NCBI GenBank assembly: GCA_002695065.1
Contig: NZNW01000039.1
Coordinates: 1 to 47,599, forward strand
Direction of reading: 5' to 3'
Source of the DNA: Salinicola sp.
GTDB lineage: Bacteria; Pseudomonadota; Gammaproteobacteria; Pseudomonadales; Halomonadaceae
DNA length: 47,599 bases
Of this stretch, positions 27,723 to 36,145 are shown piece by piece. Every line of letters begins with the position of its first letter. The first letter of the stretch is position 1. Both the position numbers and the translations under genes were made by a program. The notes beneath the pieces are model-generated. The model did no database searches and was not told the origin of the DNA. It saw only the letters and a program-made list of their open reading frames with translations.

Positions 27723-30224
27723 TCAGTGGATGTCGGTGATCGCCTGGTCGTCGGCCCAGAGGATCAGGCGATCGCAGGCGGCTATCAGCTCACGAAACGC
27801 CTCGTCGCATTCGTCGATGTCGGCGTGGCGACAGCGTCGCTCCAGTTCCTCGCACGCCGCCGCGAGTTGCGGTACGCCGCAGTAGCGACAGCCGCCCCCG
27901 AGCTGATGCACTCTCTCTCGAAGCAGGGCGACATCACGCTGTTGCCATGCCGCATTCAGTTCCCGGCGGTGTCTCGGCAGCTCCGCGATCAGCAATGTCA
28001 TCATCTCCGTGACGAGCGCTTCGCGACCGCCGCTGCGTTCCCGGGCCTGGGCCTTGTCGACGACCGGCAGGTCGCCGGCATGGGACAGCGGGTTCGGGGC
28101 GGGTAAACCGGCTTCTTCCACCGCGCTCTCCCGGTCGGCCATCGCCGTTTCCGGCTGCCGGTCAGCGGTCGGCGATTCGGCGATGGGCAGGTATTTCGCC
28201 AGCAGTTCCCTGAGCAGGCGCTCGTCCAACGGCTTGGCCAGTACTTCGTTGGCCTCGCTGCCCGCCACCCCGGTGTCATGGTTGTCCGGCCCCGCCGTCA
28301 TGGCAATGACGGGCTTGTGCGCCCAATCCGCGCCCAGTCGTCGCAGCCGACTCGTCGTCTCGAAGCCGCTGGCGTCCGGCAGATGCAGATCCATCAGCAC
28401 CAGATCGACCGGTGTTTCCGAAGCGATGGCGATGGCCTCTGCCGCGGTGCCGGCCACCAGGGCCTTGGCGCCAATGATGGGCAGGACCGCGTCAAGGTAG
28501 TGCTGAGAGACCTCGTCGTCGTCGACGACCAGCACTCGGGGGCGGCGAGGCAGTGTTCGCTGACGACATTCCGCAAGCATCTTGGCCAGGGTACGGCCCT
28601 GCATATAGCGGGACATCGGCTGCCTCAGCACGACGCTGCCCTGAGGAAGGCGCCAGGCCAGCGCCCGCGTCGGTGCCACGTTGGCGACCACCAGGCAGGG
28701 CTGGGAAATGGCGTCGAATCGGCGCTGCCAGAGGTCGTGGGTGTCGGGGGAGAGCGCTTCGTCGTCGATGCCGATGATGAGGAGCTGACTCGTGTCATCC
28801 GCCGACGTCAGCGAATCCGCCGTGGCCATGGTACTCGGCAGCGCGTGCCAGCGCTTGAGGGCGTAATCCAGCAGGTGGGCGAGACGGGTGTGGGGCTGCC
28901 ATACGCCGATCCTGGCCCCCCCGAGATCGAACTCCGCCGGACGAACGTAGGGTTCGCAGGCCTCGAACCCGAGGCGGGAAACGATCGTCTGACTCCCGGC
29001 CCGGCGCTCGCCCAGCGCGAGAGAGCCGTCCATCTCCGCCGCCAGACGATGGCAGATGGCGATACCGACGCCGTCCTCGGCGTTGACGGAGCGAGTCGCA
29101 CCTTGGTCGATCAGTCGGCGCAGCCGTTCACGGTGGGCGGGGGTGGCGTTGCCTCCGTCGCTTACGCTCAGTCGGAGCCGGACGGCGCTGCCTTCCCGGC
29201 TCTCCAGCACGATGCGCGTGACGACGTCGCCTTCACCGCCGTACTTGATGGCATTGTTGACCAGGTTGGTCAGCAACTGGCGCACGGCGACGTCGGCGCC
29301 GATGAGGCGGGGCGGGACATCGTCGTAGACGATCGCCAGCAGGGTAATTCGCTTGGACTGTGCCAGCGGGGTCTGGAGGCAGAGGACTTCCCACAGCACC
29401 TCGGCGATATCGAACACGTTGTTCGTCCGACAGCGACGGGAGTCCCCCAGCACATGGTCGACGGTATCCAGGAGGCCATTGGACGCCAGGTGAATGTGAC
29501 GCAGCCACTCGCGCTGCTGGGCATCGAGGGGCGTGTTCTCCAGCAGGCGACAAAAACCGAGCAGGCCGGAGAGTGGCGCGCGCAGCTCATGACTCATGTA
29601 GGTCAGGTCGCTGTCCGGACCGGCCTCGGAGAGGTTGACGGAGTGGCCGGCGGGAGCCGCCTGCCCCGGCAGGCTGTCGGGCTTTCTCCTGGCGCGCCGT
29701 GAGTGTCGCCAGGCGAGAGTTGCGGGAATCAGCAGCAGCAGCGACAGCAGTGGCATCAGGGCGGGGAGGGCGCTTTGCGAATAGGTGCTGGCTCTCGAGG
29801 GGTCGAGGGTCAGGTCCAGCCAGTAACGACGGGGCGACTGCTGTGCCAGGAAGTCGCCCAGTGGCTGCACCCAGCGCTGCGAGCCGCCCTGGTCCCAGGT
29901 TGCCAAGGTCGCCGGGAGCGTCGTAAGTGGCGGGGGCGGCGCGGACCCGGTGAAGTCCCGTGTGGCGCCGCTGTCGTCTCGCAGGGTGGCGTTGATGATC
30001 GCCGGATCGTCGGTCAGGCGCACCAGCAGCCGATGGACTCGTGCCATGTCTTCATCCTGCGCCGCTTCGGCCAATGAAGGCGTGAAGACGCGATTGATAC
30101 TTTTCAGCCGCCGGAAGAGCATCTCGTCGCTGGCTCGATGCCAGTCCCACGCATGCCACCCGGTGATCCCGAGTAGTAGCGCCGACAACAGCAGCGATAG
30201 AATGATCAGCCAGCGTGAAGCCAT
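27723..30224 (-). CDS. barA: Hybrid sensor histidine kinase, BarA/GacS type
   Basis: This 833-residue three-part kinase has TM1 (about 4-24), a periplasmic sensor (25-150), TM2 (about 151-172), DHp domain with phospho-His H212 in MSHELRAP, and HATPase (N box NLVNNAIKYGG 320-330). A receiver follows with D568-D570, phospho-Asp D612 and K664, then a C-terminal HPt with H773 in HQLGGGCRYCG. Its place next to cysM-rlmD-relA-mazG fits BarA/GacS, whose partner UvrY/GacA controls Csr small RNAs. Oddities: no recognisable HAMP between TM2 and DHp, and a degenerate ATP-lid region (SDGGNATP, EDGVGIAIC). It converges on pdxJ with a 5-base gap. Confidence 0.85.
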   Translation of the reverse strand: MASRWLIILSLLLSALLLGITGWHAWDWHRASDEMLFRRLKSINRVFTPSLAEAAQDEDMARVHRLLVRLTDDPAIINATLRDDSGATRDFTGSAPPPPLTTLPATLATWDQGGSQRWVQPLGDFLAQQSPRRYWLDLTLDPSRASTYSQSALPALMPLLSLLLLIPATLAWRHSRRARRKPDSLPGQAAPAGHSVNLSEAGPDSDLTYMSHELRAPLSGLLGFCRLLENTPLDAQQREWLRHIHLASNGLLDTVDHVLGDSRRCRTNNVFDIAEVLWEVLCLQTPLAQSKRITLLAIVYDDVPPRLIGADVAVRQLLTNLVNNAIKYGGEGDVVTRIVLESREGSAVRLRLSVSDGGNATPAHRERLRRLIDQGATRSVNAEDGVGIAICHRLAAEMDGSLALGERRAGSQTIVSRLGFEACEPYVRPAEFDLGGARIGVWQPHTRLAHLLDYALKRWHALPSTMATADSLTSADDTSQLLIIGIDDEALSPDTHDLWQRRFDAISQPCLVVANVAPTRALAWRLPQGSVVLRQPMSRYMQGRTLAKMLAECRQRTLPRRPRVLVVDDDEVSQHYLDAVLPIIGAKALVAGTAAEAIAIASETPVDLVLMDLHLPDASGFETTSRLRRLGADWAHKPVIAMTAGPDNHDTGVAGSEANEVLAKPLDERLLRELLAKYLPIAESPTADRQPETAMADRESAVEEAGLPAPNPLSHAGDLPVVDKAQARERSGGREALVTEMMTLLIAELPRHRRELNAAWQQRDVALLRERVHQLGGGCRYCGVPQLAAACEELERRCRHADIDECDEAFRELIAACDRLILWADDQAITDIH

Positions 30225-30269
30225 GAGTTACCCGAGCCTTTTGCGTTCCCAATCGATTCTATCGGCGAA

Positions 30270-30285
30270 TACGGTTAAAACCGTA
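30270..30285. promoter_or_regulatory. 16-bp palindrome upstream of barA
   Basis: TACGGTTAAAACCGTA is a perfect inverted repeat (7-2-7) 45 bases upstream of the barA start and 220 bases before cysM. A TAGAAT-like -10 on the minus strand lies between it and barA. It looks like a dimeric regulator site; the regulator is unknown. Confidence 0.4.
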
Positions 30286-30410
30286 GTGTCTGCCGTAACC
30301 TCAGTCGACCCTGGTGTAAAAAATCTCTTCGGCATCGTGTCACAGCATCACCAGCGTAGCGAAGGCCGGATCGGTTGGCCGAGCGCTGTCATGTCCCCCG
30401 CTGGCTTCGA

Positions 30411-30416
30411 TATACT
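30411..30416 (+). promoter_or_regulatory. Candidate -10 element of the cysM operon
   Basis: TATACT matches 5 of 6 bases of the -10 consensus, 89 bases before the cysM start. No good -35 is seen at the right distance. Confidence 0.35.
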
Positions 30417-30505
30417 GTAGTGACTCTCTATCATCGGTTTTCGGCTGATCTTCTCGAGACAGCAGGGACCGAAAACGCTCAGGCTCTGGCTCTAGGACAC
30501 TCACT

Positions 30506-31402
30506 ATGGCATTCCCCACGCTTGCGCAGACCGTCGGCAACACGCCGCTGGTCAGACTCGCTCGCATTTCCGCCGGGCGCGACAACACGATTCTGGCCAA
30601 GCTGGAAGGCAACAATCCCGCGGGGTCGGTCAAGGATCGTCCGGCGCTGTCCATGCTTCGCGAGGCGGAGGCCCGCGGCGACATCTCTCCCGGCGACACG
30701 CTGATCGAGGCGACCTCCGGCAATACCGGCATCGCCCTGGCCATGGCGGCGGCGGTGATGGGTTACCGGATGGTCCTGATCATGCCCGACAACGCCTCGA
30801 GCGAGCGCAAGCAGGCCATGGCGGCGTACGGTGCCAGGCTGATCGGCGTCAGCAAGGAGGCGGGCATGGAGGGCGCCCGGGACCTGGCAGACGAGATGAT
30901 CGCCCGGGGAGAAGGCAAGCCGCTCAACCAGTTCGCCAACCCCGACAATCCTCTGGCGCACTACCGCACCACCGGTCCTGAATTGTGGGAGCAGACCGCC
31001 GGCCGCATCACGCACTTCGTCAGTGCCATGGGCACCACCGGCACCATCATGGGCACCTCGCGTTATCTGAAGGAGCGCAATCCCTCGATCCAGATCGTCG
31101 GCCTGCAGCCGGCCGATGGTGCCAGCATCGCCGGCATTCGACGCTGGCCGGAAGCCTACCTCCCCGACATCTTCGAACCGCAGCGGGTCGACAGCGTACT
31201 CGATATCGGCCAGCAGGAGGCCGAGCAACACATGCGCCGGCTGGCGCGGGAAGAGGGCATTCTGGCTGGTGTCTCCTCCGGCGGCGCGCTGGCGGGTGCA
31301 TTGCGGGTCGCCGAGCAGGTCGACAATGCCGTCATCGTGTTCATCGTCTGCGATCGCGGCGACCGCTATCTCTCCACCGGCCTCTACGCGCCGGAATCCT
31401 GA
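30506..31402 (+). CDS. cysM: Cysteine synthase B (O-acetylserine sulfhydrylase)
   Basis: The 298-residue PLP enzyme makes cysteine from O-acetylserine and sulfide or thiosulfate. The PLP lysine is K43 in NNPAGSVKDRPA. The substrate loop EATSGNTGIALA and the glycine-rich phosphate loop SAMGTTGTIMG are intact. The CysM form is indicated by NPAGSVKDR and RRWPEAYLPDIFEP. ATG 30506 follows AGGA. The rlmD gene begins 2 bases after its stop, so they are cotranscribed, followed by relA and mazG. Confidence 0.96.
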   Translation: MAFPTLAQTVGNTPLVRLARISAGRDNTILAKLEGNNPAGSVKDRPALSMLREAEARGDISPGDTLIEATSGNTGIALAMAAAVMGYRMVLIMPDNASSERKQAMAAYGARLIGVSKEAGMEGARDLADEMIARGEGKPLNQFANPDNPLAHYRTTGPELWEQTAGRITHFVSAMGTTGTIMGTSRYLKERNPSIQIVGLQPADGASIAGIRRWPEAYLPDIFEPQRVDSVLDIGQQEAEQHMRRLAREEGILAGVSSGGALAGALRVAEQVDNAVIVFIVCDRGDRYLSTGLYAPES

Positions 31403-31404
31403 CC

Positions 31405-32844
31405 ATGGCGATGCTGGGGAAAAAGCGGACGCCGGCCGTGCGCCGGGAACGCCAGGTATCGCGACCCGCCACCGCGGCGTCCGCGGACGCGGGCACGCTG
31501 ACGGTCGAGCGGCTGGCCCATGACGGGCGCGGCGTCGCGCGCGACGGTGAAGGCAAGACGGTATTCGTCGACGCCGCACTGCCGGGAGAGCGCGTCGAGG
31601 TGGCGATACACCGCCAGCGCAAGCGCTACGACGAAGCGCATGTCCGCGAGCGACTCAGCGATGCCGCGAGCCGGGTGGAACCGCCCTGCGTGTACGCCAC
31701 TCGTTGTGGAGGATGCGACCTGCAGCATCTGAGTGTTGCGGGGCAGCGCGAGCACAAGCGACAGGTGCTGGTCGACCTGCTCGGGCGCCAGGGTATCGAT
31801 GCCCCGGAGGACGTGGCGATATTGGCGGGTGACGATGCCGGTTACCGGCGCCGGGCCAGGCTCGGCGTCAAATGCGATGCCCAGGGCCGAGTCCATCTCG
31901 GCTTTCGTGCACGGGGCAGCGAGCAGTTGGTCGATATCGACAGCTGTCACGTGCTTGCGCCCTCGCTGGCGGCCCTGTTGCCGCGACTGCGGGCCCAGCT
32001 CGAGTCGCTCGAGGCGCCGCGCCACGTCGGTCATCTCGAGCTGCTGCTGACCGATGGCGATGTCGTCACCGTGGTGGTCCGACAGCTGCGCCAGGTGCCG
32101 GAAGACGAGCAGCGCTGGCGCGCGTTCGCGGCGCGTGAGGCCCTGGCCTGTGCGCTGCGACGCGGGCGGGAGACGGCCGAGCTGGTCTGGTTGAGCGATC
32201 AGCCGCGACTGGTCACCACCGTGTCCGGCCGTCGGCGGCCGGTGTCGCTGGCGCTGGCGCCGGGGGACTTCCTGCAGGTCAACGCCCCGGTCAACCAACG
32301 CCTGATCGATACCCTTCGGGACTGGCTCGCGCCGGGGCGCGACGACTCCCTGCTCGACCTGTTCGCCGGCATCGGCAATTTCTCGCTGGCCCTGGCCGAA
32401 GACGCTGCCAGGATCACCGCTGTCGAAGGTAGCAATGCGATGGTCGAGCGCCTGCGGGACAATGCCAGGCGGAACGGTCTCGACGTCGATGCGCTGCAGG
32501 CCGACCTCAGCGACCCCGGCAGCGCGGTCGACGCCTTGATCGCCGAGCACGACACGGTGCTGCTCGATCCGCCACGGGAGGGCGCCAGCGCGATCTGCCG
32601 CCGACTGGCAGACAGCGGCGTGGCGCGGGTGGCATACGTCTCCTGCGATCCGGCGTCGCTGGCCCGGGACGCGGCCCACTTGCTGGCTGGCGGTTTCGTG
32701 CTGTCCCGCCTGGCGATGGCCGACATGTTTCCCCACACGGCACATCTGGAATCACTCGCGTTGTTCGAACGGCCAGCCCGTTCCAGCCGGTCAAGGCGTC
32801 GGAACGAAGGCCACGGGACCCCAGCTTCGGGAGGCAGGCACTAG
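31405..32844 (+). CDS. rlmD: 23S rRNA (uracil-1939-C5)-methyltransferase
   Basis: The 479-residue SAM-dependent enzyme methylates U1939 of 23S rRNA. It has an N-terminal TRAM domain (about 30-85), [4Fe-4S] ligands C95, C101, C104 and C181, a SAM-binding motif DLFAGIGNFSLAL and the catalytic nucleophile C414 in VSCDPASLARD. A basic low-complexity tail (SSRSRRRNEGHGTPASGG) extends beyond the fold. ATG 31405 lies 2 bases after the cysM stop and ends 1 base before the relA start. Confidence 0.95.
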   Translation: MAMLGKKRTPAVRRERQVSRPATAASADAGTLTVERLAHDGRGVARDGEGKTVFVDAALPGERVEVAIHRQRKRYDEAHVRERLSDAASRVEPPCVYATRCGGCDLQHLSVAGQREHKRQVLVDLLGRQGIDAPEDVAILAGDDAGYRRRARLGVKCDAQGRVHLGFRARGSEQLVDIDSCHVLAPSLAALLPRLRAQLESLEAPRHVGHLELLLTDGDVVTVVVRQLRQVPEDEQRWRAFAAREALACALRRGRETAELVWLSDQPRLVTTVSGRRRPVSLALAPGDFLQVNAPVNQRLIDTLRDWLAPGRDDSLLDLFAGIGNFSLALAEDAARITAVEGSNAMVERLRDNARRNGLDVDALQADLSDPGSAVDALIAEHDTVLLDPPREGASAICRRLADSGVARVAYVSCDPASLARDAAHLLAGGFVLSRLAMADMFPHTAHLESLALFERPARSSRSRRRNEGHGTPASGGRH

Positions 32845-32845
32845 C

Positions 32846-35095
32846 ATGGTGAAGGTGCGAGAAAGCGAGCCGCTGGTCGATGACGGCAGCGTCGATCTGG
32901 ATCTGTGGGTGACGCGGCTGCAGCAGGAGGTCGAACTGCGCGCCCCCGAGCGCATCCTTCAGGCCTGCCAGCTGGCCCTGCGGGCAAGCGAGCGGGACAC
33001 TCAAGCTGGCGACGCCCTCGCCGACCAGACGCTGCTGACCGGCCTGGAGATGGCCGATATCCTCAGTCAGCTCAAGCTGGACCAGCAGACGCTGGAGGCC
33101 GCGATCCTCTATCGCAGCGTCCGTCGCGGCCTGCTGAGCCTGGAGAGCGTCGCCAAGCAGATCGGGGAAGAGGTCGCCAAGCTGATCGAGGGGGTGCTCA
33201 GCATGGCCGCGATCAGCCAGCTGCAGGCACCCAAGCAGGGGCTGTCCCAGCACAACCAGCAGGACAACCTGCGCAAGATGCTGGTGACCATGGTCGACGA
33301 CGTCCGCGTCGCGCTGATCAAGATCGCCGAGCGCACCTGCATGTTGCGTCAGGTCAAGGATGCCTCGCGGGAGAAGCGCCTGCGCGTCGCGCGCGAGGTC
33401 TTCGACATCTACGCGCCGCTGGCGCATCGCCTCGGCATCGGCCAGGTCAAGTGGGAGCTGGAGGACCTGGCCTTTCGCTACCTGCACGAGACCGAATACA
33501 AGTCGATCGCCAAGCAGCTGGCGGAGAAGCGCCTGGATCGCGACCGCTACATCCACGAGGTCGTGGAGACCCTGGAGACGCTGCTCGAGCGCCAGGGGAT
33601 CCTGCGCTACCAGGTCGATGGCCGGGCAAAGCACATCTATTCGATCTGGCGCAAGATGCAGCGCAAGCGCATCGACTTTTCCCAGGTCTACGACGTCCGG
33701 GCGGTGCGTATCCTGGTACCCGAGATCGCCGACTGCTACACCACGCTTGGGGTGGTGCATTCACGCTGGCACCACGTCCCCAACGAATTCGACGACTACA
33801 TCGCCAACCCCAAGAAGAACGGCTACCAGTCGCTGCACACCGCCGTCATCGGGCCCGAGAACAAGGTGCTGGAGATCCAGGTGCGGACTTTCGGCATGCA
33901 CGAGGAGGCGGAACTCGGCGTTTGCGCCCACTGGCGCTACAAGGGGATGGATACCGACGCCAAGAGCCGGGGCTACGAGGAGAAGATCGCCTGGCTCCGC
34001 CAGGTGCTCGAGTGGCAGGAGGAAGTGGGCGATGTCGGCGATTTCCGGGAGGGGCTGGCCAGCGACGTGGCGCCGGACCGGATCTACGTGTTCACCCCGG
34101 ATGGCCACGTCATCGACATGCCGCAGATCGCGACGCCCATCGACTTCGCCTACCGCGTGCATACCGAGATCGGCCACCGTTGCCGCGGTGCCAAGGTCGA
34201 CGGCCGCATCGTGCCGTTAACCTACCTGCTCAAGACCGGCCAGCAGGTCGAGATCCTGACCGCGACGAAGAGCGCGCCGAGCCGGGACTGGATCAATCCC
34301 AATCTCGGCTATGTGCGCACCACGCGTGCCCGGTCCAAGATCCAGGCCTGGTTCAAGCTGCAGGCGCGGGAGCAGAATCTCGACGAGGGCAAGGCGATCT
34401 TCGATCGCGAGTTTCGTCGCCTCGATATCGACGGGGTCGATCTCGAGCGACTGGCAGGCGCGGTCAACTACACCTCCGTGGAGGACATGTATGCCGCCAT
34501 CGGCGCCGGCGATCTGCGTATCGGCCAGGTGCTGCATCAGGCCCAGCAGCTGTTCGGCGAGAGCGACGACCAGGAGCAGCTCGACCGCCTGCTGACCAAG
34601 CCTCGTCGGCATCAGGGCAAGGAGCCTAGCGACGGTATCACCGTGCTGGGCGTCGGCAATCTCAAGACCGCAATGGCCAATTGCTGCCATCCGGTACCCG
34701 GCGACCAGATCATCGGCTACATCACCCAGGGCCGGGGGGTCACCGTCCATCGCCAGGACTGCCCCAACGTACTCCAGCTTCGCAGCGAGGAGCCCAGGCG
34801 CATCGTCGACGTCGAGTGGGGCCAGAAAGAGCGCGCCCAGTATCCGGTGGACATCGAAATCGAAGCGTGGGACCGCTCCGGACTGCTGCGCGACGTCACT
34901 CACGTGCTCTCCAGCGATCGTGTCAACGTGACCTCGGTCAACACCGTGACCGACAAGCTCGACAACATCGCGCGGATGCGAATCACCCTGGAGATCGAGG
35001 GGCTGGAAGCGCTCGAGCGCATCTTCTCGCGTATCCAGCAGCTCCCCAACGTGATCGACGTGAAACGGCTGCGGCAAGGCCATGGACAGGGATAG
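32846..35095 (+). CDS. relA: GTP pyrophosphokinase RelA (ppGpp synthetase I)
   Basis: The 749-residue ribosome-associated enzyme makes (p)ppGpp on amino-acid starvation. The HD hydrolase region is degenerate (no HD pair; YRSVRRGLLS where active hydrolases have the HD motif). The synthetase carries the RelA-type EFDDYIANPKKNGYQSLHT. TGS (YVFTPDGHVIDMP), helical, zinc-finger-like (NCCHPVPGD) and C-terminal ACT (DRSGLLRDVTHVLSS) domains follow. This is the monofunctional RelA class rather than SpoT. ATG 32846 follows the rlmD stop by one base; mazG is next. Confidence 0.97.
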   Translation: MVKVRESEPLVDDGSVDLDLWVTRLQQEVELRAPERILQACQLALRASERDTQAGDALADQTLLTGLEMADILSQLKLDQQTLEAAILYRSVRRGLLSLESVAKQIGEEVAKLIEGVLSMAAISQLQAPKQGLSQHNQQDNLRKMLVTMVDDVRVALIKIAERTCMLRQVKDASREKRLRVAREVFDIYAPLAHRLGIGQVKWELEDLAFRYLHETEYKSIAKQLAEKRLDRDRYIHEVVETLETLLERQGILRYQVDGRAKHIYSIWRKMQRKRIDFSQVYDVRAVRILVPEIADCYTTLGVVHSRWHHVPNEFDDYIANPKKNGYQSLHTAVIGPENKVLEIQVRTFGMHEEAELGVCAHWRYKGMDTDAKSRGYEEKIAWLRQVLEWQEEVGDVGDFREGLASDVAPDRIYVFTPDGHVIDMPQIATPIDFAYRVHTEIGHRCRGAKVDGRIVPLTYLLKTGQQVEILTATKSAPSRDWINPNLGYVRTTRARSKIQAWFKLQAREQNLDEGKAIFDREFRRLDIDGVDLERLAGAVNYTSVEDMYAAIGAGDLRIGQVLHQAQQLFGESDDQEQLDRLLTKPRRHQGKEPSDGITVLGVGNLKTAMANCCHPVPGDQIIGYITQGRGVTVHRQDCPNVLQLRSEEPRRIVDVEWGQKERAQYPVDIEIEAWDRSGLLRDVTHVLSSDRVNVTSVNTVTDKLDNIARMRITLEIEGLEALERIFSRIQQLPNVIDVKRLRQGHGQG

Positions 35096-35103
35096 GAATC
35101 CAT

Positions 35104-36000
35104 ATGCAGGACAGCAACGCCCCGACAGCGCCGAACGATGGCCGCCATTCGCTGGATGACCTGCTGACGTTGATGGCGGTGTTGAGGGACCCGCGTCACG
35201 GCTGCCCGTGGGATATCAAGCAGGATTGGGACACCATCGTCCCCCATACGCTGGAGGAGGCCTATGAAGTGGCCGATGCCATCGAGCGCCGCGGCTTCGA
35301 CGAACTGCCCGGCGAACTGGGCGATCTGCTGTTTCAGGTGGTCTATTACAGCCAGTTCGCGAGAGAAGAAGGGCGGTTCGATTTCGACGACATCGTGCAC
35401 ACCCTGACGGCGAAGATGCTGCGGCGACATCCGCATGTGTTCCCCGACGGCACCCTGGACTCCCGGCGCGACGAGGGCGATGGCACCACCCAGCCGGTAG
35501 CCGAGAGCCGGGTCAAGGCGCGCTGGGAAGCGTTGAAGGCGGAGGAGCGCGAGGCGCGCGTCTCTTCCCCCTCGCAACCCCTCTCGGCGCTGGACGACAT
35601 TCCCACGGCACTGCCCGCGCTGAGCCGTGCCGCCAAGCTGAGCAAGCGGGCCGCCGGCGAAGGCTTCGACTGGCCGGAGGAGCGTGGCGTCATCGACAAG
35701 ATCCGGGAGGAGCTGGCGGAGGTCGAGTCGGCGCTGGCCGACGACGACCGGGCTCACGCCCAAGAAGAGGTCGGCGATCTGCTGTTCGCCGTGGTCAATC
35801 TGGCCCGGCGGCTTGGGTGCGATCCGGAGCAGCAGCTGCGCCGCACCAACGCCAAGTTCGAGCGACGTTTCCGCCATGTCGAGCGTGCGCTGGCCCGCGA
35901 CGGCGTCACTCCTGGCGATGCCACGCTGGCGCAGATGGAGCGCCACTGGCAGGCGGCGAAACAGGAAGAGAGCGCCAGCGGCAGATCGTCAATGTCGTAA
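35104..36000 (+). CDS. mazG: Nucleoside triphosphate pyrophosphohydrolase MazG
   Basis: The 298-residue protein hydrolyses NTPs to NMP and PPi; in E. coli it lowers ppGpp-linked stress, which matches its place after relA. Two MazG helical domains are visible: about 19-125 with CPWDIKQDWDTI and TLEEAYEVADAIE, and about 190-285 with EELAEVESALADDD and EEVGDLLFAVVNLARR. The divalent-metal EExxE/EExxD ligands are intact. Family length is about 263; the linker and tail are longer here. The mazEF toxin genes found with E. coli relA-mazG are absent. Confidence 0.95.
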   Translation: MQDSNAPTAPNDGRHSLDDLLTLMAVLRDPRHGCPWDIKQDWDTIVPHTLEEAYEVADAIERRGFDELPGELGDLLFQVVYYSQFAREEGRFDFDDIVHTLTAKMLRRHPHVFPDGTLDSRRDEGDGTTQPVAESRVKARWEALKAEEREARVSSPSQPLSALDDIPTALPALSRAAKLSKRAAGEGFDWPEERGVIDKIREELAEVESALADDDRAHAQEEVGDLLFAVVNLARRLGCDPEQQLRRTNAKFERRFRHVERALARDGVTPGDATLAQMERHWQAAKQEESASGRSSMS

Positions 36001-36009
36001 ACTTACGAC
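35994..36009. promoter_or_regulatory. Palindromic operator candidate at the mazG end, upstream of ppc
   Basis: GTCGTAAACTTACGAC (arms GTCGTAA/TTACGAC, two-base centre) overlaps the mazG stop and lies 137 bases before the ppc start. Thirteen bases recur, inverted, at 40292-40304 before the kinase-transporter pair. The repeated use upstream of carbon-metabolism genes suggests a shared regulator. Confidence 0.5.
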
Positions 36010-36097
36010 TAATGTCGCTTCTGTTCCGGTCGATTCTTTCCCCCAGATCGTTATGCTGACGCCTTGAACGATTTATCTTTGTCGTTTCGTCGGCGAT

Positions 36098-36119
36098 CGG
36101 CACGCCCGCCGGCGTGCCG
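36098..36119 (+). promoter_or_regulatory. Hairpin in the ppc leader
   Basis: CGGCACGCC (36098-36106) and GGCGTGCCG (36111-36119) form a 9-bp stem with loop CGCC, ending 13 bases before the ppc ribosome site. A short TTTT (36129-36132) follows at a distance. It may be a weak terminator for the relA-mazG transcript or a leader structure of ppc. Confidence 0.4.
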
Positions 36120-36145
36120 GTTGGGTCATTTTGGGGAGGGATGCC

